A DNA stretch of 36,257 nt, taken from Nemertoderma westbladi. Taxonomy: Eukaryota > Xenacoelomorpha > Nemertodermatida > Nemertodermatidae. A model generated the notes under the pieces. It did not search any database and was not told where the DNA came from. It saw nothing but the letters and a program-made list of their open reading frames with translations. Each line of letters opens with the position of its first letter. The stretch's first letter is position 1. Positions 20,010 to 28,157 of the stretch are shown here, one piece after another. Where the stretch lies: NCBI GenBank assembly GCA_032718475.1, contig JAUCBJ010006820.1:64001-100257 (forward strand), in the 5' to 3' direction. The position numbers were made by a program, and so were the translations under genes.

Positions 20010-20338
20010 CACATTTGTGAGAACAAAATTTAATAATAATATGGAATAATATGCACAAATTTGTTATGAAACAAATCGAAATTATTACCTATTATATTTG
20101 AATTATAAATTATTACGTAACACGTATTTAAATGTATATTAGTTATAAAATACAAGATACAATATTTCTATCAACTTCATACGTACGTAAACACAAAAAT
20201 AAACAGAGTTCGTTTTTCTACTGTATTAATAATATATCTATATACTAATATACTAATAATATATCTACAGTACAACAAATTAGTACTACAGTAGTGCAGT
20301 TCATAATTTTAATGGGTGTTAAGTTTTATAAGTGCCAG

Positions 20339-21301
20339 TTAACAAACTTTTGGCATTATAGGTAGAACTTTTCTTGTGCGTCCAAGAGCAGGTTCAAATG
20401 CCGTTTTAACTGGTTTAGGACAGTGGTCTACTGGGAATTTCTCTTTCTGTTTTACAGTAATTTTGGTACCAGTTTGTATCGTATTGTTGGGCAGTGTCGG
20501 TAAGTTTTCCTTGTCGGAGATTTCTAGTGGAATTACTTGTTTTATCGATCGTGTTAGTGTAGTCGCCTCTTTGCGACGTTTAGCGACTGTTAATTTTACT
20601 GATCTACACGTACCATCTTTACTCCTAACTAACTCTGTCTCCCTGCACAATTTCCAAAGGCAACGTGGAAGTTGCCTGTCCTCTAATAAACATATATCAC
20701 CAATCTCAGGTAATACCGGAGATCGTGGGTCAAGATTTCCTTTTCTGTGTGATTCTCGCAGACTTAAAATGTAGTCCTCTTTCCAGCACTTCCAAAACAT
20801 TTTTGCTGCAAGTTCCTGGATTTTCAAAGCTTCTACAAGTTTGGATTTGTTTGGTTTATCTATTTTTACTTTTCCTGAAATATATGGCATTGAACAAAGA
20901 CGGCGTCCAACTAAAAAATGAGCTGGTGTGAGACTTTGGTACGTTTCCTCTATGTCATCAGAAACAAACGTCAGAGGCCGACTGTTTAATGTCGCTTCTG
21001 TGGAAACCAGAAAAGTATTCAACTGTTCATGTGTTAAAGTGGCACGTCCAATAACCTTCTTTAAATTCCATTTAACTGATCCTACCAATCTTTCTATAAA
21101 ACCGTAGGCTGCGGGGTTTAATGGTATGTTAAATTTCCATTGAATCGACAACTTGCCGAATTCTCGTAAGATGTCTTCACTCTCTAAAAATGTCGTATGC
21201 GCTCGTAATTCTTTGGCAGAACGTGTAAAAGTGGATGCATTGTCTGAAAAAATGAACTGTGGAATGCCTCTACGGCCTATGAATCTATGAAATGCGGCCA
21301 A
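20339..21301 (-). CDS. BEL/Pao integrase core and C-terminal DUF5641
   Basis: A 320-codon frame in the same register as 21320-21646, separated only by the nonsense codon. Catalytic residues are D20 in FIFSDNAS and E70 in GFIERLVGSVK. The C-terminal region (LSLRESHRK, PEIGDICLLED, LPRCLWKL, SVKLTVAKRR) is DUF5641, the tail typical of BEL/Pao integrases. Confidence 0.9.
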   Translation of the reverse strand: MAAFHRFIGRRGIPQFIFSDNASTFTRSAKELRAHTTFLESEDILREFGKLSIQWKFNIPLNPAAYGFIERLVGSVKWNLKKVIGRATLTHEQLNTFLVSTEATLNSRPLTFVSDDIEETYQSLTPAHFLVGRRLCSMPYISGKVKIDKPNKSKLVEALKIQELAAKMFWKCWKEDYILSLRESHRKGNLDPRSPVLPEIGDICLLEDRQLPRCLWKLCRETELVRSKDGTCRSVKLTVAKRRKEATTLTRSIKQVIPLEISDKENLPTLPNNTIQTGTKITVKQKEKFPVDHCPKPVKTAFEPALGRTRKVLPIMPKVC

Positions 21302-21319
21302 AAAGGATTGACAGCTTAA

Positions 21320-21646
21320 TTAATTGACGAGTTCTAAGTGTATGGCACGGACAACAGCGCACGTGAATAGACACACATATACCTTCATATTGTGATCTGA
21401 ATTTGTATTTGTGTTTATGACTGACAATGGTCCACAAAAGTCAATCCCAACTGAGCCGAAAACACCTGAGTCAGACGATAATCGTTCTACAGGTAATAAA
21501 CCTATTGCTGGTATAGTGTAAGGCTGTCCTTGCACATGTTTGCATACCACGCAACCACGAATGACCTTACGTACTTGTTGTCTGCCTCGAGGTATCCAGT
21601 ACCTGTCTCTGACCTGAATTAAAGTGTCGCGAGTCCTTGAGTGCAT
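21320..21646 (-). CDS. BEL/Pao integrase, zinc-finger and start of core
   Basis: A 108-codon frame with the integrase H2C2 zinc module (H2, then CVVCKHVQG) and the first catalytic aspartate in VGIDFCGPL. It terminates at a single in-frame TAA right after HLELVN, the position where the core domain normally continues. Confidence 0.88.
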   Translation of the reverse strand: MHSRTRDTLIQVRDRYWIPRGRQQVRKVIRGCVVCKHVQGQPYTIPAIGLLPVERLSSDSGVFGSVGIDFCGPLSVINTNTNSDHNMKVYVCLFTCAVVRAIHLELVN

Positions 21647-21672
21647 AACTGCTTCGTGAGCTTCTTGTATGA

Positions 21673-24132
21673 TTAACTTTGTGAAATAATGTGACGACGG
21701 TAGAAGTATAGGATTATTGCTCTGCCATGTAATAAGCGGATTTTGTATTCGGCCTTTACACCGAATAGTGCCAGTTTGATCGAGAAAAAGATTAAGCTGG
21801 CTAACAATTTCTGGTCGCTTAAATTTAGATTTGGGTTTTGCAGAAATTTCAACACTTCCGCAAACTCAATTCCTTGAATAGCTCTGATGAGGATGTTTTC
21901 AGCATTGCCTAATTCATCAGCAGTTAATATGAATGATTTATTAATGGATGATGCATTCTGTACATTAGATTTTGTGTTTAGGATAAATCTACAAATCCAT
22001 GCCAATTTTCTTACTTGTGCGACCCTGTGGCTAGATTTTGAGCAATCAATTATATTTAGTACTGATGGCATGTCCTTTGAATGTACGACTGCTATTGTTG
22101 ATGAGAATGGTTTGATTTCAAGTACTCCAGAATCAGTTAGCTTTTCACGAGAGATTATTGGATTAATTGGCCAAAATTCTATTTTCTGTAATAAAAATTT
22201 GGGACCATTAAACCAGAAACTTGAGCTTACTAGTTGTGGTGCAGTAAGACCTCTAGTTGGTATATCAGCAGGATTTAGTAAAGTCGGGCAATATCGCCAG
22301 TGAATGGACAAATCCGCTGATATATCACGTATTTTCTGGACTCTATTGTGAACGAATTGTTTGTATTTTGTATTGTTTCCTACCAACCAATATAAAACAT
22401 CATAAGCGTCACACCACATGTAAATGTTACTGAAATGAATGGTTAATGAAGCCGTTGCCGACTGAATAAGCTTAGCTACTAGCAGAGCTCCCATTAGTTC
22501 CTTTCTAGGTATAGAAGGTCCATTATCAGATTGTGGACACACCTTTGACTTAGCAATTAAAAAGGATACTGTGGTTGACATATCAGTGTACACTGTCCGA
22601 ACGTAAAGCACTCCTGCATAAATTGACTTGCTGGCATCTGAAAAACCATGCAATTCAAAATCTTTAATAGTATTTGTTTTGTTAAACACGCATCTCGGAA
22701 ATGAAATTTTATTGAGGGATAATAAACTGTCAACCCATCTTTGCCATTTTTCAGTTAAAGCCAACGAAAGTGGTTCATTCCAATTTTTTGTTGTTTTACA
22801 TAATGTTTGGAATTCGGCTTTCATTTGGCTTGTGAATGGTATCAGAGCGCCCAATGGGTCATATAGGCGTGCTGATAACTTTAACACTGCTCTTTTATTT
22901 TTGGGTAACAATTTTACATAGTCGTATACTGACGTTACGTCAAACCCAAATGTGTCGTTTTCCACATGCCAGCATTGTCCTAAGATTCGTTTCACCTGGG
23001 CTGGTTGAACCAGCGGCAGGTACAGAGAAGACTTTGCGTATGTCTGATCTTCCTCCTGAAATTTTGTTATGTCCGAAACTTGGTTACATTTGTTGAGTGT
23101 TTCTTTATCAAATTCTGTCTGTAATTGTAATGAGTTAGAAACCCATCTACGTATGTTAAATCCACCTGATTTCATGATTGAGCAGGCCTCTTTCATGAAT
23201 TGTACTCCTTCCTCTACGGTATTTACTCCTGTTCCTAAGTCGTCTACATACAACTTCTGTAACTTCTTGATAGTAACCAGTTGAGACTGCGTTACAGTTT
23301 TCTTCTTTTCCAATTCTAGATGATGAGATAAAGTTTCTGCAAGTATATTTGGTGAGCATATCAATCCAAACAGAGCTCGTGTGTACCTGTACCCTTGAAT
23401 AACTAAATTATCTATATTGATATTATCTAATGATGGTACCCACAGAAATCTAAGGCAATCCCTGTCAGAATCATTAATTTCGCATTGTAAGAATGCCTGT
23501 TCAATATCTGCTGTTATAGCTATTCGTTTATCCCTAAAACCTAGTAACACATCTAATAAATGTGGGATGAGATTTGGTCCTTTTAAAAGGCATTCATTTA
23601 ATGACATATCTTTGCAATGTGCGCGTGCTGAGGCATTGAATACCACCCTAAGCTTAGTGGATTCCAGTTCCTCCCTTACTACACCATGATGGGGAATGTA
23701 ATGAATTACTGAACTCGTTTGATCACAACTTACTGGTTCAATATACCCCTTTGCTATATGATCCCGGATTACACTGTCGTATTTTTCAAGCAAACCAGTT
23801 TTTTGTAAACGGCGGATTAAAGAGTATAATTGTTTATAACACAATGAATAATGGTCAGTCAAATTTGTCGGATTTAATTTCCAAGGCAAACTTACAGAAT
23901 AATGTCCGTTGCTTTTAAACTTTATGTTTTTAACTGGTTTAAACGTGTCGTCACTTTCCATTTGCTCGTTACCCAAACTTTCTACTGCCCAAAAGCCTTT
24001 GAGTATGTCTTGAAAATTGTCGTTTTCAGCTTCAGTGTCAAGTTTGTCAATCTGGTCTATCTGACAAGTGGAACTGATTAGCATACACGTGTTAACCCGT
24101 AACTTTGTTGCACTTTCCCAGAAAGTAGCCAA
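21673..24132 (-). CDS. BEL/Pao reverse transcriptase and RNase H segment
   Basis: An 819-codon frame. RT motifs include LRVVFNASAR, ITADIEQAFLQ and the catalytic YVDDLGTG (about residue 300). The Pao-specific Peptidase_A17 / RNase H region follows with LYDPLGALIPF, ELHGFSDAS, IPRKELMGALL and the NPADIPTRG motif near residue 640. The frame goes out of register around 21755-21770, so the last residues are not the true continuation. The listed first codon is TTG and is not a real start. Confidence 0.92.
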   Translation of the reverse strand: MATFWESATKLRVNTCMLISSTCQIDQIDKLDTEAENDNFQDILKGFWAVESLGNEQMESDDTFKPVKNIKFKSNGHYSVSLPWKLNPTNLTDHYSLCYKQLYSLIRRLQKTGLLEKYDSVIRDHIAKGYIEPVSCDQTSSVIHYIPHHGVVREELESTKLRVVFNASARAHCKDMSLNECLLKGPNLIPHLLDVLLGFRDKRIAITADIEQAFLQCEINDSDRDCLRFLWVPSLDNINIDNLVIQGYRYTRALFGLICSPNILAETLSHHLELEKKKTVTQSQLVTIKKLQKLYVDDLGTGVNTVEEGVQFMKEACSIMKSGGFNIRRWVSNSLQLQTEFDKETLNKCNQVSDITKFQEEDQTYAKSSLYLPLVQPAQVKRILGQCWHVENDTFGFDVTSVYDYVKLLPKNKRAVLKLSARLYDPLGALIPFTSQMKAEFQTLCKTTKNWNEPLSLALTEKWQRWVDSLLSLNKISFPRCVFNKTNTIKDFELHGFSDASKSIYAGVLYVRTVYTDMSTTVSFLIAKSKVCPQSDNGPSIPRKELMGALLVAKLIQSATASLTIHFSNIYMWCDAYDVLYWLVGNNTKYKQFVHNRVQKIRDISADLSIHWRYCPTLLNPADIPTRGLTAPQLVSSSFWFNGPKFLLQKIEFWPINPIISREKLTDSGVLEIKPFSSTIAVVHSKDMPSVLNIIDCSKSSHRVAQVRKLAWICRFILNTKSNVQNASSINKSFILTADELGNAENILIRAIQGIEFAEVLKFLQNPNLNLSDQKLLASLIFFSIKLALFGVKAEYKIRLLHGRAIILYFYRRHIISQS

Positions 24133-25034
24133 CCAACACCCGAGTCAAGGGCGACCAAACCTGTACCTGAAATACGGAATGTCTTTCCTGTTACAATGTC
24201 CCAATAGAAGTCTGAACCGATTAATAGATTTACACTAAAGTCGTGTCTTTGATCCTTGTCTGGGTTAGCCAATGAACAGTCAGAAAGACCGAGTGAGTGA
24301 AAACATGAGCCAATACGGTTCTGAAGAGATTCAGCTGAAAACTTACTTTGTAATGGTTTACAAATTTCCCCTACAACTAATGCTTGTACAACCAAAATTG
24401 TGCTGTTACGTAGTATTAATGTAATTTGCGCAATATCTAGAGACTGAATATCTCTCTCTTTACCTTCATGACCTTGGAAACTGTTAATGTTAATGACTTG
24501 CTTCCCTACTATAGGTAATTTATATTTCAGTACCGTCTCCCGAACAATGAATGATCTTTCACTACCAGGATCAAGAAATGTGTTTACCTGAAATGAAGAT
24601 GTTGTATTGTGAACCGGTTGACAGTTGACTACAGCCGTTTGAAGTATACCACTAACTGTTATGTCCAAGCTGGCGACTTGAACTGTCAATGTTGTTGAAC
24701 CTGTTGAATCATTTATATCATTAAACTCTGGATCACCCTTAACGGTTATCTGATTTGTGCCAACCAACATACTATGACTACTACTATCTTGACCTTTTGG
24801 TTGTTGGACACTTGGACCACGTTGTACTCTTGTACAAATTGATTGATGGTGACCAGTTCTCTTACAGTTATAGCACGGCTTAATTCGTGTACAATCTCTA
24901 GCAAGATGTCCTGAACCAAACCAATTATAACATAATGCTTTCCTGTCTAATATTGCTTTCCTTTGTGAAGTATCGTGTATTGTTTGACAATTTACAGAAT
25001 AATGATGTTGTTTACAGAATATACATCTTACCAT
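24078..25034 (-). CDS. BEL/Pao zinc knuckles and aspartic protease segment
   Basis: A 318-codon frame. Cysteine knuckles occur at the start: CIFCKQHHYSVNC, CYNWFGSGHLARDC (its second cysteine replaced by W) and CYNCKRTGHHQSIC. The protease (DUF1758 type) follows with FLDPGSERSFI around residues 150-160, the D-S/T-G position having P instead of the usual S or T. It ends around GVGWLLSGK, where a frame change returns to the original frame. The listed start is only where the frame opens. Confidence 0.85.
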   Translation of the reverse strand: MVRCIFCKQHHYSVNCQTIHDTSQRKAILDRKALCYNWFGSGHLARDCTRIKPCYNCKRTGHHQSICTRVQRGPSVQQPKGQDSSSHSMLVGTNQITVKGDPEFNDINDSTGSTTLTVQVASLDITVSGILQTAVVNCQPVHNTTSSFQVNTFLDPGSERSFIVRETVLKYKLPIVGKQVININSFQGHEGKERDIQSLDIAQITLILRNSTILVVQALVVGEICKPLQSKFSAESLQNRIGSCFHSLGLSDCSLANPDKDQRHDFSVNLLIGSDFYWDIVTGKTFRISGTGLVALDSGVGWLLSGKVQQSYGLTRVC

Positions 25035-26157
25035 TTGCGGTTTCGGTAGAGACTGTTAGAGTTTTATTTTGTTGTGTGTGACGGTATGTATGTTGGGTTG
25101 CTATAGGTAGTGAGGCTGCTGTTGGAGTGTGTCTGATTGTTGATTTTTGTTGATAATTATAATTTTGTGCTGATTGAGTATTATTCGAAGAACTATTGCC
25201 ACAAAACACACACATCGCCTCCTCACTAGCTAAGCGCAAGCCTATTTGGTCCATGAGCCACATAAGGTTATCTATGTTATTGTTTGATTTTTCTAAAAGA
25301 CGTGTGCCGAAATCGAATGGTAGTGTACTCATAATGTCAGGAATTACGGTGATTTGGTATTGATCTGGTTTCGTATTCAGTGCTTCTAATGCTCGTATGT
25401 GTGCTAAGCAAGTATTATAAACCTGTCTTAAATTTAGTGAGTCTCCTGTGAATGTTTTACTTATGTTTATAAGTTGTTCTATATGTGCTTGTATAAAGCG
25501 ACTTTGTGACCCGTAACGTGCTTGTAGAAGGTCCATAGCTACAGTATAATTTTCACTGGAAACAGAAAGTCCCGCAACCACTGATTTTGCTTCACCAGTT
25601 AATGACTGCAATAAATGTTGTAGTTTAAGGACATCAGGCAAACCAGAGTCATGAATTGCACTTCGAAAAGAATCCCGCCACCCACAAAAATCAAGCACAT
25701 TACCTGAAAAAACGGGCCTATCCAGCTTTGGGAGCACAGAACGAGCATAAGTACTACTAGTAGCGTAAGTTACTGTAGAATCTTGACTATTGAATGTAGG
25801 TCTTGGTATAACCGTACTTGAGTTAATGTTATCTGGATTTGATGTGTTCGAGTCTGTAACAGATAGTGATAACTGTAACCGAGTTATACAATTAGTGAGT
25901 CTAACCTTGTAGATAGCAGCTTCTGATGCGTCTTTGTCACATTCTTTTTCCTCCATTAGTCCCCAGATGTCTTCGTCCATACTGTCTAACTTCTCACTGT
26001 AACAGTTCAGGATTGTGATCTTTGAGAGCTTCTCCTCTCTAGTGAGCTGATCAATGTCGTCGGCGTCGTGAATAGCGATCGTCACTGCCGATCTTTTCCC
26101 ACCTCTCGAACGTATCAACCGTTTGAGATCATCAGCCATGATTAGGAATGTTGTCAC
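25012..26157 (-). CDS. BEL/Pao gag (DUF1759)
   Basis: A 381-codon frame starting with ATG about 160 bp inside the 5' LTR. Residues ~144-250 carry the DUF1759 gag signature: LPKLDRPVFSG, FCGWRDSFRSAIH, KLQHLLQSLTGEAKSVV and LLQARYG. It forms the particle core of the retrotransposon. The frame runs out just as the first zinc knuckle begins in the next frame, which overlaps by 23 bases in +1. That is either a one-base lesion or, less likely, a frameshift signal, since BEL/Pao elements usually have a single long ORF. Confidence 0.9.
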   Translation of the reverse strand: MTTFLIMADDLKRLIRSRGGKRSAVTIAIHDADDIDQLTREEKLSKITILNCYSEKLDSMDEDIWGLMEEKECDKDASEAAIYKVRLTNCITRLQLSLSVTDSNTSNPDNINSSTVIPRPTFNSQDSTVTYATSSTYARSVLPKLDRPVFSGNVLDFCGWRDSFRSAIHDSGLPDVLKLQHLLQSLTGEAKSVVAGLSVSSENYTVAMDLLQARYGSQSRFIQAHIEQLINISKTFTGDSLNLRQVYNTCLAHIRALEALNTKPDQYQITVIPDIMSTLPFDFGTRLLEKSNNNIDNLMWLMDQIGLRLASEEAMCVFCGNSSSNNTQSAQNYNYQQKSTIRHTPTAASLPIATQHTYRHTQQNKTLTVSTETANGKMYIL

Positions 26158-26300
26158 ACAAATGTTTCCAATGTATCAAATTGACACAATTAATTGAAAG
26201 TGATACTGTGATACTTTTAGAGTTTGATTGAGTTCATAATTGAATAAGGTACTCCCCCAAGTGGGAGTCCTTTTGAAATAATGTACAATTAAATTAAATT

Positions 26301-26317
26301 ATTTTTATCGGGTGCCA
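26301..26317 (-). other. Candidate primer binding site
   Basis: TGGCACCCGATAAAAAT starts at the base after the 5' LTR. The TGG start and position fit a tRNA 3' end pairing site. The cognate tRNA was not determined. Confidence 0.6.
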
Positions 26318-26651
26318 CATAATGGATTTTCCCCAACTGGAAGTTCCAAAATAGAAAATTGTTTTTCTTTAATATAACAACGTAAACTCTATATTCAATA
26401 TTGTGACAGTGAACTTTACAAAATGGTGCATTACACATTATTTCTACTGAGTTCAAACAGATACATGATTTACAACTACAAAGGATACGGAATGTATATT
26501 TACTTAGGAACTAATCAAGCAATTTATTATAACCAACTGGATAGGCCCCAAACAAACGTATATTGGATGTCGGATATATTATTGATAGATGAATGTAGTC
26601 TCTAACTAAGTTTAACGCACTCTAATTAATTATATAAATTTATACATGACA
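26318..26651 (-). repeat. 5' LTR of BEL/Pao element
   Basis: 334 bp, identical in length to the 3' LTR. The 60-codon plus-strand frame found in both LTRs is an LTR sequence with no sign of being a gene. Confidence 0.95.
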
Positions 26652-26889
26652 GGCCAGAAAGATCATCAGGAAAGGGAGTCACATAATTGTCGGCCGCTCT
26701 CTCTCCAGTAGGGGGTGAGACAGGCAGCAGGTCAGGAGATAACTCACGACTGTGAGGCCAATTGTGTCCGGTAATTCCACTGGCCTCTAGTGGCCGGACA
26801 CCCCTTTGGAATGGTATTTGCCCTGAGAGCTGAGTCGGCAAAAAAGCACCCCCAACCCCCAGTATGGATTTGGATTAAAATAATAATGC
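26652..26889 (-). pseudogene. 5' region of the LINE copy interrupted by the BEL element
   Basis: Continues the minus-strand LINE whose endonuclease lies at 18294-19526; the reading resumes across the GGCCA duplication. It is mostly 5' leader sequence with no recognisable domain, ending at the palindrome centred on 26892. Confidence 0.6.
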
Positions 26890-26974
26890 AGAGGGCATTA
26901 TTATTTTAATCCAAATCCATACTGGGGGTTGGGGGTGCTTTTTTGCCGACTCAGCTTTCAGGGCAAATGCCATT
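26810..26974. repeat. Large palindrome, 80-bp arms with 5-bp loop
   Basis: Arms 26810-26889 and 26895-26974 match with only about two mismatches (GGTATT/GGCATT and GAGAGC/GAAAGC), loop AGAGG. It looks like two LINE 5' ends head-to-head, or an inverted duplication of one 5' end. Confidence 0.93.
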
Positions 26975-27590
26975 ACACAGGGTGTGTGTCGCAGTGGAGT
27001 AAGACATGGGGCCCATCACCCATACCTACTATGATGCACATGACTCACCATTGGCTATGCAGCTCATCTGCTGGGCCATGTCTTGCACCCATGCTGTCAT
27101 GTGCAGGTCACTGGAGTGTACAAAAATTGGAGATGAATGTACTCTACTCCTGATCAGCAATTGGTATATCACCATCTGTCTGTCTAGGCCATATACTCCT
27201 GCAGCCAATCGGAGTATATGGGACCTTAATCCTCTTTCAGAAGGCGTCCTTACCTCAGAACAAAGGGGTCCAGTTACAGCACCAGATTTGCCCTTATTAA
27301 GATGGTCTATGCAGCCACAGGTGGCACCTCCTTTATGCTGCATGTCTTGATAAATGACCTAGAACACCTGATCTGACCTCAATAATATTGTGAATACTAT
27401 TAGTACCGGGGGTAGTTATTAGTTACTGTCCATCAACACTGGATGCTGCATCAGAAACAATAAATAGTTCAACTGATGGATGTGGTAGAATGAATGACCG
27501 GCTTGTATTGATACAAACTTGGGATCATTGAAAGGCTGTTATATCAGAGTCAGTCCGTGTGATACAGTTATGTGTCTTATTCTTAAGTCA
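26975..27590. other. Unassigned sequence between LINE fragments
   Basis: Two chance frames (27006-27350 plus and 27029-27343 minus) overlap antisense and neither shows a recognisable domain. It is probably decayed retrotransposon material because of its position between the palindrome and the plus-strand LINE remnant. Confidence 0.4.
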
Positions 27591-27809
27591 AGTAGGGTAA
27601 ATATAATTAATGCTGATAACATGTGGGAGAAACAATTTAAGTACCTTGAAGTCCAATTTTTAACTGAAGAGAATGCACAGTTGAGATTGGTGCTCAACTA
27701 GCAACGGAGGATGTAATTTGAGGGGATGCAATAATAATATTATGACAATGAACATTGACAGCCCTCAAGAAATAGGGCTTAATCTCCAGGGATGGCTTGA
27801 TATGTCATA

Positions 27810-28015
27810 TGACTCCTATGTCCAACATTGGAGGTATTTCAATAGCTTCCCCACTATTGAGACTTGAACGGTTTCATATCGGCTTTGCTTGACATTCCGT
27901 TCACCCTGATGACCAGCCAGTGCAGAAACTTGTGCTTTGGCGGCCTCATTGAGTGACTACGCTTTGTGGACAGCCTATGACTTTCTTGAGACGCCTCTTA
28001 AAGTACACTGCAAAG
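27810..28015 (+). pseudogene. Decayed LINE RT 3' fragment, plus strand
   Basis: Aligns with the reverse complement of 28310-28480: CATTGGAGGT, GACCAGCCAGTGCA, CTTTGGCGGCCTCAT, GTGGACAGCC and TGACTTTCTTGAGACGC. It is much more diverged than the 28200-29810 copy and lies tail-to-tail with it. The upstream 27600-27810 may be more of the same, too decayed to be sure. Confidence 0.65.
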
Positions 28016-28157
28016 TAGGTCAAAATCGGTTAAAATAGGCAAAATCCGATGTGCTCAAACACTTTTTCAATAAAACCATTCGATTCGACATATCGGAAAA
28101 CCTCGGAAAACATACTTTATTTCAAAATTTTCATGTCCGGGATTGTTCCTATGAGTA

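Larger units (their letters stand above)
19662..26651 (-). mobile_element. BEL/Pao LTR retrotransposon, 6,990 bp, near-complete
   Basis: Two 334-bp LTRs (19662-19995 and 26318-26651) frame a minus-strand gag-pol. A GGCCA target duplication flanks it. A primer-binding-site-like TGGCACCCGA directly follows the 5' LTR (26317 downward), and a polypurine tract AACAAAAGGGGGAG (19996-20009) directly precedes the 3' LTR. Domain order is gag (DUF1759), zinc knuckles, aspartic protease, RT, RNase H, integrase and C-terminal DUF5641, the BEL/Pao order. Coding is interrupted at four places despite nearly identical LTRs. It is inserted in the 5' region of a LINE, itself in an intron of the minus-strand TSP1/F5/8C gene and in the same direction as that gene. 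Confidence 0.95.

Noticed and set aside
25012-25040. Programmed gag-pol frameshift in the BEL element
   Set aside because: BEL/Pao elements normally use one ORF and other lesions exist in the same copy; a one-base lesion or read error is simpler.
27006-27350. 114-codon plus and 104-codon minus frames overlapping antisense
   Set aside because: No recognisable domain in either, and flanked by retrotransposon debris.
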